IMG/VR virus record: IMGVR_UViG_3300020183_005994
Location: 1-64,000 of that record
Length of the DNA stretch: 64,000 bases
From: a virus
Direction: 5' to 3' (one strand)
Positions 25,662 to 36,830 of the stretch are shown piece after piece; positions within the stretch are counted from its first letter, which is position 1, and each line of letters opens with the position of its first letter. Position numbers and translations under genes: made by a program. Below the pieces are notes generated by a model. The model made no database searches. It had not been told where the DNA came from and worked only from the letters and a program-made list of their open reading frames with translations.

Positions 25662-27085
25662 TGTCAATAAAAAGATATATAGCCAACAAAGATACTACTA
25701 TAACAAATGCATTTAGAGAAAATCTTTATGATAGAGCGGAAGAAGCTAATCTGGGAGCTGCCGATTCATTAGAAATTTTTTCTGTTTTAGGTCAGGCCAA
25801 TTCCTCATCATTAGAAAAATCAAGAATTTTAGTAGAATTTCCAGTTAATGAAATATTAAATGATAGAAATTTAAACATTGTACCAGCGTCTGGTAGTGTT
25901 AAATTTTTTTTAAGAATGTTTAATGTTGAACATCCATTTACTGTTCCAAGGAATTTTACTGTAAATATTGCAGCCATAAGCGGCTCTTGGGTGGAAGGCT
26001 ATGGATTGGATTTAGATTCTTATTCTGATTATGGTTATTCTTTGCAATTTAATGGCGAGGGAACAAATTGGTTATTTTCTACTAGAGATTTTTATTGGTT
26101 TAATACCGGTGGTGATTACTATACCGGTTCTTATTTAGTAACTCAATCTTTTTCTAGTGGTTTAGAAGATATAGAAATAGATGTTACAAGCATATGCGAA
26201 AAATGGATGGACAATACTTTAGAAAATAATGGTTTTATCATTTTCTTATCAGGTTCAGCTGAAAACGGCACTGCAAATGAAAGTTTTTATACTAAAAGAT
26301 TTTCTGCTAGAAGTTCAGAGTTTTATTTAAATAGACCTTGTATTGAAGCAAGATGGAACCCATCTGTTACCGATGATAGAATAAATTTTTATGCTTCAAG
26401 TAGTTTATTATCTAGTGATGATAATAAGATGAATTTATATTTTTACAATAAAGTAAATGGTAATTTAAAAAATATTGTAGGTAATCCTACTTTAAATATT
26501 AAATTTTATACTAATTCTTCCTTAACGCAAGAAATAACTAGTTCTTTTTTAACAGTAACTAATCCAAGTGCTGGTATATATAAGGCGACTGTCACTTTAG
26601 ATACCACTGCTAGTGTCGTTTATGATAAATGGTTTAATTCGTCTTCATTGTTAACATACTTTTCTAGTTCTTTTGATGTTTACGCTAGACAGAATTATGA
26701 TTTTGAAGAAGATACAAAATATATTATAAATATTACTAATTTAAAAAGCTTTTATGATCAAAATGAAAAAATAAAATTTAATATTTTTGTACGTGATTAT
26801 GATTGGCAACCAACGATATATTCTAAAGCTTATAATAATATAGAAAATACAATAATTCCTAATTTATATTATAAAATATTTAGATTTAATGATAATTATA
26901 CAATAATAGATTATTCTACAGGATCTATAGCCTATAGTAAAACCTCATATGATTCCAAGGGTAATTATTTTGATTTAGACATGAATATTCTTGAAAAAGA
27001 TTATGGTTATGGTATAAAATTAGCAATATATGATGGTATACAATTAAAAGAATTTAAAAATATTTTCAAGTTTAGGGTTGCTTAA
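25661..27085 (+). CDS. Virion protein with DNRLRE-like beta domain
   Basis: The first ~220 of 474 residues form a beta-sandwich pattern resembling DNRLRE/CBM96-like domains: YIANKDTTITNAF at the start, IDVTSICEKWMDNTLENNGF in the middle, then TKRFSARSSEFYLNRPCIEA, which matches the SSE-x5-RP-x-L terminal strand of these domains. The rest is rich in Ser, Asn and Tyr and likely more beta domains. The domain usually occurs in secreted or surface proteins. In this position a baseplate-attached adhesin or a connector between gp6 and a fibre is likely. Confidence 0.65.
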   Translation: MSIKRYIANKDTTITNAFRENLYDRAEEANLGAADSLEIFSVLGQANSSSLEKSRILVEFPVNEILNDRNLNIVPASGSVKFFLRMFNVEHPFTVPRNFTVNIAAISGSWVEGYGLDLDSYSDYGYSLQFNGEGTNWLFSTRDFYWFNTGGDYYTGSYLVTQSFSSGLEDIEIDVTSICEKWMDNTLENNGFIIFLSGSAENGTANESFYTKRFSARSSEFYLNRPCIEARWNPSVTDDRINFYASSSLLSSDDNKMNLYFYNKVNGNLKNIVGNPTLNIKFYTNSSLTQEITSSFLTVTNPSAGIYKATVTLDTTASVVYDKWFNSSSLLTYFSSSFDVYARQNYDFEEDTKYIINITNLKSFYDQNEKIKFNIFVRDYDWQPTIYSKAYNNIENTIIPNLYYKIFRFNDNYTIIDYSTGSIAYSKTSYDSKGNYFDLDMNILEKDYGYGIKLAIYDGIQLKEFKNIFKFRVA

Positions 27086-27087
27086 CT

Positions 27088-30000
27088 ATGTCATTAAAAG
27101 ATCTGTTTGGAAAAACATCACAAAAAATTGTTTCTAATAAACAACTTCAAAGTTTATATGATGAAGCAGAGTCTAAAGGTTATTTAGAAGAGTTATATGA
27201 AGATAAAAACAGATATTTACCACCAGTAGATTTTACTTCTGCTTCTAATTTTGCAAGATATGGCTCGGCAGAAAAATATTATACCGATGCAATAAAAAAT
27301 ATCTATCAAAGATATCCATATGATGGTTCTAAGAAAGAAAAAATGGAATGGAGGAATAAATCTTCCCAATTAGATCTTTATGTATTTGACAAAATTTATC
27401 CAAAAACAACTGGTTACATTAATTTAAGTGGATCAAGTACCTCAACATACACTATTGATGTATCTAATATTTTAAGAAGCTCTTCTGCGCCACAATATGT
27501 GCTTGTTAAAGGTGGCCCAAATTCTGGAGAAGATAATAAGTTTGATTCTGGTAATATTTATGATTTAATAAAAAACAGAGAATCAAACCTAGGCGTCACA
27601 TCAATAGGTAATACTGTAGAATTTTGGTTTAAAGATAATGTAGTTTCTGGAACAGCTATTTCTAACGCAGATTACTGTTTATTTGATCTATGGAATACAA
27701 TTACAAGCGGTAGTAATAATTATACAAGATTAACTATCAAGAAAAATTATAGCAATACAGAAAATAAATTTGCCGTTTCATATATTTCAGGTACTTCTGG
27801 TATAGAAATGCAAACTTTAGATTATAATTTTGATCCTTACACTTGGCATCATTACGCATTTGTTTTCAAAAATTCAGAGAGTAATTCTTCTGATTTAAAT
27901 ATTCAATTATTTGTAGATGGAAATTTAATATCAAACAATACATTTATTGGCAAAGGTAATATAGGATTAGCCAATAATTATAAATCAAGAGCATATATCG
28001 GTGCTTATCAAGCAAACTCTGCAAGCGTCACTACTTTATACGATAAATTAGGTTCATGCAACGGTTCATTTGATGAATTTAGATTTTGGAAAGAAGCCAG
28101 AACATCACAAGAAATTTCTAGATATTGGTTTACTGAAGTTGGCGGTGGCTCTAATACTGATGATTCTAATAGTTCTTTGGGAGTGTATTATAAATTCAAT
28201 GAAGGTATAATAAATTCTACTTCTATTACTAATATAGATACTTCCTGCCTCGATTATTCAGGAAGAATTAGTAATGGTATAATAAATAATTATACATTAA
28301 ATACTAGAAGCACTGGTTCTGCAATAGATAGTTATTTTGGTGAAGAGATAGAAAATAAGGATCCAATTATTTATTCTACTAATCCACTAGTTGAAACGGC
28401 GTTAAATGAATATTCTATTTCTGGTAGTGAATATGATAGTAATAATAATTCTAATATTTATAAATCTATACCTGATTGGATAACAAATGATGCAGAAATA
28501 AATAATTCAAATGATTTATCTAATTTAGTTCAAATAATTTCTAGCTATTTTGATACATTACATATACAAATAGAAAATTTGCCTAAATTTAAAGAAGTTA
28601 AATATTTAAGCGAAGATAAAAAACCAAACAATTTTTTAAATAATATTTTATCTTCTTATGATTTTGAATCCACTGAATTATTTAATAGTTTAACATTTTT
28701 AGAAGAAATATTTTCTAGAAATGAAGATACGCTTTATGAAGAAAAATTACATAATATTAAAAATATAATTTATCAAAATATTTATAATAATCTTTCATAT
28801 ATTTATAAAAGCAAAGGAACAGAAAAATCTTTTAGAAATCTCATTCGTTGTTTTGGTATAGATGAAGAATTAATAAAAATTAATTTATATCCAAATAATG
28901 CAGAATATGACTTAACAAACAATAAATATAAATTTACTGTTGTTAATAAAAAATTTGTTGATTTTAATAATTCTTCTAGTTATGAAGCAACAGTTTATCA
29001 AAAAGCTAAAGATTCTGATGATAACACAAGAGGATATTTACAAACAACAACAACCGTAGATCAAAATTTAAATGCTTATAGATATAATATACCTATAACT
29101 GTACAAGCAGAAATATTATTTCCAAAAAAAGTAACATACGAATATAGTAATTTTTCTATTGCCGAGTTTACAGAAGTTTCTTTATTTGGTATGCACGTAA
29201 CAAATGATGAAAATAATTTGTCTTGGGGCTCTGATGAATTTAATTTTCAAGTTTATGCTATAAAACCTAATTATTTAAGTAAAAATGCATACTTTAAATT
29301 TACAGGATCTTTGGGCGGCACTGGTTTTAACTTAACCTCAAGTTATTATTTTGATGTTTATGACAATCAAAAATGGAACTTTGCTGTTAGAGTATACCCA
29401 AATAAATTATATAATTTACTAACTACAAGCGGTAGCAATATTTCTAACTACACTATTGAACTAATAGGTCATAATTATATTTTAGATACTAAAGTTAATG
29501 ACTCTTTTATATTATCCGCGTCTATACCTGAAAATGATGCAAAAACTGCGCTATCTACTTCTAGAAGAAGAATATATGTAGGAGCACATAGACAAGATTT
29601 TAATGGAGCCGTTATAGCTAAATCTGATATAAAAGCTTCATCAATTAAAGTTTGGTATGATTATTTAAATGACGAAGAAATATTAAATTCTGTTTTTGAC
29701 ACCACCAGCAGAGGCAGAATAAATCCAACGCAAAAAGTTCATTATATAAAAGATTCTGCTGTTAATTTTGCAGAAGATGCCGATGCGGCTATATTTGAAG
29801 TTACTAAAGCAGATACATTGGCTTTGCATTGGGATTTTTCTAATATATCTTCTTCTGATATTAATGGACAATTTATTGTAGAAGATATTTCTTCTGGTTC
29901 TAAAAGCCCGCCTGTTGGATATGGATATAATTGGTTTGCACGATTGGCTCTTTTACAGCACACCGGTCTTGGTTATGGTTTTGATTCTAACAACGATCAA

Positions 30001-33000
30001 GTAATAAATAAAGAATTTATACATTCCGCAAAATTACAAAATCCAGAGGTTATCAATGCAAATGATTTGATACAAAGTCCTATTACTGATGATTTAAATC
30101 GTTCTGTAAATAATAAACCAATTAATTATTATTTATCTCTTGAAAAGAGCATGTCACAAATTATAAATGACGAAATAATTAATTGGTTTGCTACTTTACA
30201 AGAATATAATAATTCTATTGGTAGCAATATTAATAGATATAAAAATGATTATTCCGATTTAACGCACTTAAGAACATTATTTTTTCAAAAAGTACAAAAT
30301 ACACCTGATTTTGAGAGATTTATTAATTTTTATAAATGGATTGATTCTTCAATATCCGATATGTTAATTCAATTAGTACCAGCAAGTGCTAATGTTGACA
30401 ATAAGGTTAAGAATGTATTAGAGAATACTCTTCTCGTAAGAAATAAATATCAAAGTAAATTACCTTTATTTACACAAAAACGAGACATTATAGAAACATA
30501 CGTTAGTAATTTTACTGATCCGTTTATTGAATCTACTGCTCCATACAATCCTTCTGGAAGCTTATGGCTTAAAAAAAGAGCAATTAGAAATTCTGAAGGT
30601 GTTAACACGCCCGGTGAACCACAAAATGATGTAGATAGAGAAATTATTAGACAAGTGTTATTTTCTAATTCTGATAGACAAGGACCAGTTGTTTATAGTT
30701 TAGATACACAAGAGTTTTATAATAGTAAAAAAGATTTAATTAATTTCTTTTCTAAAGCAAATAGAATTTTGGCTGAACAAATGCCGTACTATACCGGTGT
30801 TGCAATTGCTAATGTAATTTCTAATTTAAGTGGCAATTCTATTTTTACTTTTGCATCTGAGAATATTGGTAATGATACAATAATTAATTCTAGTAATAGA
30901 AAATTTAATATAGTTAGCCAGCCAATATTATATAGCACAGATATATCAGCTTCTTATACTGGTAGTGTAAAAGTGGCTAAAGCACCATATAATTTTACAA
31001 AAACTTATGAAACAGTAAATACTTCCGGAAGATTAAATAATAATAAATCGTTTGTTGTTTTAGAAGGAAATATTTCTACTTCTAGTAGTGGTCATCTTGG
31101 AACTAATGAATTCTCCAATAGAACGTTACCAATTAGACAGACTAGTAAAAAAACAATCGTAGAAAGATTTTCAGCACCGGGAGGACCAGAAGTAAATTCC
31201 AGAGGTGCTTTAGATTTAGAGGCTGAAGAATATTCTGTTTATAATAGTTTAAATAATAGAAATTTTAGAGTTAGAAAAAATTTAAATTCTTGGTTAGCTG
31301 AAACTTCTAGTTTTGATAATGATAATCCATCATATCATAAAGTAACAAAAAATATTTATAGGTCGCCAGCAGACAACAACGGTGTTACAATAAATACAAA
31401 AAATGATAATGAATTTGTTACACACATTATTCCAAGAAGCGATAAACAATACACTTGGACAACTGCTTCATTAACTGGCTCTTATCCATTTAGTTTTTAT
31501 TTAAATGAATTATCTTATGCAGATAGCAATTATGTATTTATTAGTGCATCTTTATCTGGTACTAATATTATAGATTTTGCGGGATTAAATACATATGTAT
31601 TAAAAAATATAGATACATCTTCTAACCTTATTAGCACTGGTAGCAATTTTAATAACGATATAAATGCTTATATATTAAACATTATTGGTCCTTATGGATA
31701 TTTTCCTTATAAACAAATAAGAAATTCATATAATAAATTATCTATAGAATCTAGAAAAAATAATAAAATTCTTGTTCAAGATCTTAATGCGGGAACAAGA
31801 CAAACTATTGTTGCAGATCAAGAATTATTAGATGTTACTAGCGAATTAGCCGATAGTTTTACAGCATATAAAGAACCAGTAGTTACTTACAATGTGCCAA
31901 TGAAACATAAAGTTAATGTTACGGGTTCTGCTGATACAATAGTATTTGTTGGCCCATACGACAACAACAAAGAACGAATTATTAATGAAGATTTGTCAGA
32001 AAGATTAAAAATTAATAGTAAAACCATCTCCGAAGCTCCACAGTTACACGACATACTATTAGATGCCGATTTAAACAACGTATATGATCCAAAACCAGAA
32101 TATATTGGTGCTGAATATGGTGCTATTATTTATCCTAGAAAAATTAATGTTGGCACTAAAGAAATAAGATATAAAGAAGTATATGAAGAAATTAACGGAA
32201 CAGGCAGTAATGGTAGAGATAAAAATATTGCTAGAATAAGAACTATATGGAAAGATAGTATTGCCGATAGAGCAAGAACTAATGCATATTCATCTAGTAA
32301 TGGCACTGGTTCTATTGGTTCTTTAGATATACCAACTTTTTCTTCTAGTTTAGCTACAACAGCTAGAACTGGTTCATTTTTAAATTATGTATTTGGTGCC
32401 CTAAGACCTTTTCCTAGAACAAATCATGCCTATTTGTCTGCATCATTTAATAATATTAATAGCTATGATTCTATTTGGATTGCAGATTTTTCAGAAAGTG
32501 TTGGTTTTTCTAATGCTTATGCTAGCAGCATTTCCTCGTACAATTATAACGTTTCTTCTTCAATTTATGGCGAGTTATATGGTTATAATGAATTAGAATT
32601 ATTCAATATTTTAACTGCTCCTAATGAAGATGAATACACAAATAATATTGGACAAACAGTAGATGGATTTTTAATAAAAAATCCACAATTTTCTCAAGGT
32701 AAATTTAAATCTTATCATACTCCCAATAAGAATAGATATTACTTTGTTCCAAAACCATCTTTAGATTATAAAAATGCTTTTCCGTCAGTTATTAAGGGTA
32801 ATTATTCATTATTTATTAAAAATAATGGAATGATTTATAAAACAGATATCATTTCTGGTAAAAAACCTTGGTATAATAGTTATAAAGAATATTTTGATAA
32901 TATAAAACATTTATCTGCTGATAAAACATTAATTGCAGAATATAAAATTTCTCCTTTTATGGATTATTATATTGTTTCTGAGGCAGGTAATTTTTTATCT

Positions 33001-35853
33001 AATATAACTGGTGGATATTTATCATTAGATGGAGCAACAGTAGATTTTTATAATACAGGTTCAAATTATAATGTTACTGATAAATTATCAAATTTTTTGC
33101 TTACAGACTTAGAAAAAAATAACACTCCTTCTAATTTAACCAAAAAAATTTATATTAAACTAAATGGTGTTAAAAAATTATTACCATATAAGGGATTTTA
33201 TCCACAAGAAAGAGCGATCCAAATAGTAGATTTATTTCAAAAATCTTTTTTTAATTTATCTTTAGAACAATTAACTGGAACAATATATTCAAATAAAGAT
33301 TTTTATCATGATACAGTTATTACCGGATATGCTACCGGAACCCAAGGACCACCTCTTAACTATCAAATTGCTACACTATTGCAACCATTTTTTTCTCCCG
33401 GTATATTATTTAATAGTATAAAATCTGGTTTAGCGGTAGATTGGCCTGTATATTATGGTAAACCTGAAAGTAATGATAATTTAGTTGGTAATAATTTTCA
33501 AACTAATTTATTTAACCCTCAATACATTAATTCTTATATTCCCCAATATGACACTCCTAGATTGGCGCAGAATTATAAAATAGTTGATGTTATAAGTAAC
33601 AATTTTACTGGATCATATCCATATTTTTATAGCACTGGTTCATGGGGTTCTGGTGGCTCAGAAAAGAATGGTTACTGTGAAGAAATGCCATTTTATTGTT
33701 CTGGAAAATATGACAATAGAGCACCTTTTGAATCATTACTAGATATTAATCTAGCTTTTACTAATCCATTATTTGTTTACCAATTTGATAATTTAGTTCT
33801 ATATTATATAGATCCAAGTAGACAAGGATATAATTATTTTAGTGGTAGTAGTGCTAATGGTATTATATTGCCAACATCATCATTAAGATATCCATATTAT
33901 CCATTAAAAGATGCAAATCATACTATTAAAAAAGATACAATTTTTAATGATAATAGATATTATCTAGCTATCAATAATTATTTAGCAGAAATACCAAACT
34001 TTTTTTTAAAAAACAATTCTTTAACAACTATTAAATCAAACAAACAGAATGAATTTTCCGAATTTATCAAAGATAAAAAATATGAAATGTATTTGAGCTT
34101 AGAAAAGAGTAGTGATTTAAAAACAGTACTGGATATAGGTGCTAGTGCATACGCAAATAATATTACATACAGCGGTTTTCCATATAAATCAGATTATCCA
34201 ACAATGCCCGCCGCTTCAACATTTGGTCCTCCTACGCAATTTACAAAAAATTTAAGCAATTTAGTTGGATATATATCTCCAACTGATTTATATTCTCAAG
34301 AATCATTTTCTTCATATGTTCCAAGTTATTGGTATGGTAAAACTATATTAAAAATGTCTTTTACGCCTACAGATACAAGAAAATATGAATTAGATGAAAT
34401 TTTTAATTCATTAGTTTTAGAGGAAATACCAGATGGTCTTAATAACATTTTTTCTTCTAGTGTATTTTTAAATGCCGATGTTTCTAATCTTAACGTAAAT
34501 ACAATTTCTTCTAGACCCGCTTATATTAAAAGAATGCCATTAACAAGTTCTTTTAATATAAAACAAAAATCTGTTGATAAAATAGTAAAATATAACCCAG
34601 ATGGAAAACCATTAGAAGTTACTGATAATACCGATTCTTCTTTATCAAGATGGGTAATACAAACAAAATTTGAAAGTCCAATATTAAATTTTAATAATGA
34701 TAGCAATATAAATTATGCGGAATGTAAAACACTTGTCACAAGTTCAACAATTGATTTTACTCACAGTGCTTATGAAATAAATTCTATTGGTATGTGGTCA
34801 GGTTATGGCTCCATACCTGATACTAATTCTGGTGTTTCTATAGAAGTTTTAGATCCTTATAAAGATTCTCCTTTTACGGCTCCAACACAAAGTTTGGCAA
34901 AAGCAGTTGGTTTTAGTCCTCAAAAAGAATATTTAGGAAAAATAGCAGAAACAAAAGAAATTTCTGAAGCTGTATTACTAATACCATATTTAGAAAGAAA
35001 AGACGGTACAGATCCTCAAATGTTGTTAAACCCAGAAAATGTATCTGGTCCTTATTATTTTAAAATCAATATTGATACTATAAATAAACTTTTAAAATTA
35101 AATTTTGATGACTCTAATTTACCCGTTTCACTAATACAAAATAGAATTGAAAAATTATTTAATAATGAAGGGCAAGATGTGCTTGATGGTTTTTCTACCG
35201 TTATTACGGAAAAATCAGAACCCATCTTAACAGGCAAAGGTAGACCTATTGCGGGTATCGCTGCAAGTGAAGGAAAAACAACTGCTGTTACTACAAGTAG
35301 AACTGAAAGAAAAATTTCTATTCCTACAAATCAAAGCTCTATAGTAAAAACTATAAAAAATTTATTAGATTACAATGTACCACCATTATTAGATTGGGTA
35401 GTAAATAGAAACGCTGTAAAACCTTTTATTATGTATTTTGCTGAATTTAAAACCCAGCTTAATAAACAAGATTTATCAGATATTTGGCAAGGCTTGGCAC
35501 CGCGTATAGCATTAACACCAGAAATAGACGACGAACCAGTTATTATTGAACATCCATTGAACGAAAATGAATTGTTTGAAGGAAAAATATTGCCAAATAA
35601 TATTAAATGGCAAGTTTTTAAAGTAAAGAAAAAAGCTAATAAAAATTATTATTCGCTAACAGCAGACTCAAAAGATGACCTTAGATATAAATTTGAATTT
35701 GCTGGGGTAAGTAAAACACCAGAATATTCTTATAATTGGCCTTATGATTTCTTTTCTTTAGTTGAACTAGTTAATATTGAAGCTGGTTATAAAGTTGAGG
35801 CAGTAGAAAAAATAGATACAGCTGAACGCCGAGATTTAACAACAGAAGAATAA
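27088..35853 (+). CDS. Giant tail/adhesin protein with LamG-like domain (2921 residues)
   Basis: The largest gene of the window. Residues ~170-350 form a laminin-G/concanavalin-like domain: GNTVEFWFKDNVVSGTAIS, then DPYTWHHYAFVFKNS, LFVDGNLISNNT, and GSFDEFRFWKEARTSQEISR, which is the classic order of such domains and often binds glycans. A second similar stretch may lie at ~720-860 (WNFAVRVYPNKLYN, SASIPENDA, IYVGAHRQDFNGAV). The remainder is a long series of Ser/Thr/Asn/Gly/Tyr-rich regions. Its place, after gp6, suggests a baseplate-linked receptor-recognition or periphery protein, like a much enlarged gp7/gp10-type wedge component. No enzyme motif was recognised. Confidence 0.7.
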   Translation: MSLKDLFGKTSQKIVSNKQLQSLYDEAESKGYLEELYEDKNRYLPPVDFTSASNFARYGSAEKYYTDAIKNIYQRYPYDGSKKEKMEWRNKSSQLDLYVFDKIYPKTTGYINLSGSSTSTYTIDVSNILRSSSAPQYVLVKGGPNSGEDNKFDSGNIYDLIKNRESNLGVTSIGNTVEFWFKDNVVSGTAISNADYCLFDLWNTITSGSNNYTRLTIKKNYSNTENKFAVSYISGTSGIEMQTLDYNFDPYTWHHYAFVFKNSESNSSDLNIQLFVDGNLISNNTFIGKGNIGLANNYKSRAYIGAYQANSASVTTLYDKLGSCNGSFDEFRFWKEARTSQEISRYWFTEVGGGSNTDDSNSSLGVYYKFNEGIINSTSITNIDTSCLDYSGRISNGIINNYTLNTRSTGSAIDSYFGEEIENKDPIIYSTNPLVETALNEYSISGSEYDSNNNSNIYKSIPDWITNDAEINNSNDLSNLVQIISSYFDTLHIQIENLPKFKEVKYLSEDKKPNNFLNNILSSYDFESTELFNSLTFLEEIFSRNEDTLYEEKLHNIKNIIYQNIYNNLSYIYKSKGTEKSFRNLIRCFGIDEELIKINLYPNNAEYDLTNNKYKFTVVNKKFVDFNNSSSYEATVYQKAKDSDDNTRGYLQTTTTVDQNLNAYRYNIPITVQAEILFPKKVTYEYSNFSIAEFTEVSLFGMHVTNDENNLSWGSDEFNFQVYAIKPNYLSKNAYFKFTGSLGGTGFNLTSSYYFDVYDNQKWNFAVRVYPNKLYNLLTTSGSNISNYTIELIGHNYILDTKVNDSFILSASIPENDAKTALSTSRRRIYVGAHRQDFNGAVIAKSDIKASSIKVWYDYLNDEEILNSVFDTTSRGRINPTQKVHYIKDSAVNFAEDADAAIFEVTKADTLALHWDFSNISSSDINGQFIVEDISSGSKSPPVGYGYNWFARLALLQHTGLGYGFDSNNDQVINKEFIHSAKLQNPEVINANDLIQSPITDDLNRSVNNKPINYYLSLEKSMSQIINDEIINWFATLQEYNNSIGSNINRYKNDYSDLTHLRTLFFQKVQNTPDFERFINFYKWIDSSISDMLIQLVPASANVDNKVKNVLENTLLVRNKYQSKLPLFTQKRDIIETYVSNFTDPFIESTAPYNPSGSLWLKKRAIRNSEGVNTPGEPQNDVDREIIRQVLFSNSDRQGPVVYSLDTQEFYNSKKDLINFFSKANRILAEQMPYYTGVAIANVISNLSGNSIFTFASENIGNDTIINSSNRKFNIVSQPILYSTDISASYTGSVKVAKAPYNFTKTYETVNTSGRLNNNKSFVVLEGNISTSSSGHLGTNEFSNRTLPIRQTSKKTIVERFSAPGGPEVNSRGALDLEAEEYSVYNSLNNRNFRVRKNLNSWLAETSSFDNDNPSYHKVTKNIYRSPADNNGVTINTKNDNEFVTHIIPRSDKQYTWTTASLTGSYPFSFYLNELSYADSNYVFISASLSGTNIIDFAGLNTYVLKNIDTSSNLISTGSNFNNDINAYILNIIGPYGYFPYKQIRNSYNKLSIESRKNNKILVQDLNAGTRQTIVADQELLDVTSELADSFTAYKEPVVTYNVPMKHKVNVTGSADTIVFVGPYDNNKERIINEDLSERLKINSKTISEAPQLHDILLDADLNNVYDPKPEYIGAEYGAIIYPRKINVGTKEIRYKEVYEEINGTGSNGRDKNIARIRTIWKDSIADRARTNAYSSSNGTGSIGSLDIPTFSSSLATTARTGSFLNYVFGALRPFPRTNHAYLSASFNNINSYDSIWIADFSESVGFSNAYASSISSYNYNVSSSIYGELYGYNELELFNILTAPNEDEYTNNIGQTVDGFLIKNPQFSQGKFKSYHTPNKNRYYFVPKPSLDYKNAFPSVIKGNYSLFIKNNGMIYKTDIISGKKPWYNSYKEYFDNIKHLSADKTLIAEYKISPFMDYYIVSEAGNFLSNITGGYLSLDGATVDFYNTGSNYNVTDKLSNFLLTDLEKNNTPSNLTKKIYIKLNGVKKLLPYKGFYPQERAIQIVDLFQKSFFNLSLEQLTGTIYSNKDFYHDTVITGYATGTQGPPLNYQIATLLQPFFSPGILFNSIKSGLAVDWPVYYGKPESNDNLVGNNFQTNLFNPQYINSYIPQYDTPRLAQNYKIVDVISNNFTGSYPYFYSTGSWGSGGSEKNGYCEEMPFYCSGKYDNRAPFESLLDINLAFTNPLFVYQFDNLVLYYIDPSRQGYNYFSGSSANGIILPTSSLRYPYYPLKDANHTIKKDTIFNDNRYYLAINNYLAEIPNFFLKNNSLTTIKSNKQNEFSEFIKDKKYEMYLSLEKSSDLKTVLDIGASAYANNITYSGFPYKSDYPTMPAASTFGPPTQFTKNLSNLVGYISPTDLYSQESFSSYVPSYWYGKTILKMSFTPTDTRKYELDEIFNSLVLEEIPDGLNNIFSSSVFLNADVSNLNVNTISSRPAYIKRMPLTSSFNIKQKSVDKIVKYNPDGKPLEVTDNTDSSLSRWVIQTKFESPILNFNNDSNINYAECKTLVTSSTIDFTHSAYEINSIGMWSGYGSIPDTNSGVSIEVLDPYKDSPFTAPTQSLAKAVGFSPQKEYLGKIAETKEISEAVLLIPYLERKDGTDPQMLLNPENVSGPYYFKINIDTINKLLKLNFDDSNLPVSLIQNRIEKLFNNEGQDVLDGFSTVITEKSEPILTGKGRPIAGIAASEGKTTAVTTSRTERKISIPTNQSSIVKTIKNLLDYNVPPLLDWVVNRNAVKPFIMYFAEFKTQLNKQDLSDIWQGLAPRIALTPEIDDEPVIIEHPLNENELFEGKILPNNIKWQVFKVKKKANKNYYSLTADSKDDLRYKFEFAGVSKTPEYSYNWPYDFFSLVELVNIEAGYKVEAVEKIDTAERRDLTTEE

Positions 35854-35857
35854 AAAA

Positions 35858-36829
35858 ATGTCTTTTTTTGATAGTAAAGAAGAAATAATTGATGTGCAAC
35901 TAACCTCTTATGGAAAATATTTACTTTCTATAGGTAAGTTGAAACCTTATTATTACGCATTTTATGATGATGAAATATTATATGACTCTAAATACGCTAA
36001 CTTCAGCGAATCACAAAATTCTATTGAAGAAAGAATATTTAATGAGACACCCACATTAAAAACACAGTATAATTTTTCTTCTATTGATACAACAAAGCAA
36101 TTAGAACAAAGAATAGTTGTTGATCTAGATGAAATTAAACTTACTAAAATACAAGAAAATATAGACAAAAACTATGCTTTAACGCTTCCTATAGGCAGAT
36201 CTTCAGGCAATTCAGAATCATATCCGGCGTGGTCTATTAGATTTATAGAAGGATCCATTTCCTCTTCTCAACAATATATTGATAATAGCGATGGAGAATC
36301 AAAAACGTTACAACCATTTTTAAGAATACCACAAATTAATGCCACCGATAGTTTATATACTATAAGAATACAAAAAGATTTTAATGAATTAGAGCCAAAA
36401 TATTTTCCTTTAGCAACCGTAAGTGACAATCGAGGAATTGGTTATACAATTGGACTTTCAACAGAAACTTTATTATTAGATGTTAATGAATTAAATGTTG
36501 ATAATTTAAAAGAAAATTTTGATATTGAATTTTTTATTGAAGATACATCTGGAAACAATACAAAATATTGGAGAGCATTAAAAATGTTAAAAAAAGATGT
36601 ATTTATAAAAAATAATATTTTGTTAGATATGCCAGAAAAATATCCTAATATTTTCCAAATTGGTATAGAAAATGATAATTCAATTGTTGACCATTATTTA
36701 GAAGTTTTAGTAGATGATGAAATAGAATTACCAGCCAAAACAACTGCCAATATTAAAGCATATGATACCGACGTTACCGATGCAGTAGGTCCATTTAATA
36801 AAGATTGTCCTCCGGGGGTTGATTGTTAA
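35858..36829 (+). CDS. Virion structural protein with LTxxGxxxLxxG N-terminal module
   Basis: This 323-residue protein starts MSFFDSKEEIIDVQLTSYGK and then has an AFYDDEILYDSKY segment. The same pattern (F-D-x3-x-II-x-LT-x2-G, then F-x2-DDEI-x-Y) begins the gene at 42466, so the two share an N-terminal module of about 45 residues. The remainder is beta-rich. It ends with CPPGVDC, a short cysteine tail. Probably a baseplate or tail-tube-associated protein; the module is frequent in T4-like marine phages. The next gene starts one base after its stop. Confidence 0.6.
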   Translation: MSFFDSKEEIIDVQLTSYGKYLLSIGKLKPYYYAFYDDEILYDSKYANFSESQNSIEERIFNETPTLKTQYNFSSIDTTKQLEQRIVVDLDEIKLTKIQENIDKNYALTLPIGRSSGNSESYPAWSIRFIEGSISSSQQYIDNSDGESKTLQPFLRIPQINATDSLYTIRIQKDFNELEPKYFPLATVSDNRGIGYTIGLSTETLLLDVNELNVDNLKENFDIEFFIEDTSGNNTKYWRALKMLKKDVFIKNNILLDMPEKYPNIFQIGIENDNSIVDHYLEVLVDDEIELPAKTTANIKAYDTDVTDAVGPFNKDCPPGVDC

Positions 36830-36830
36830 A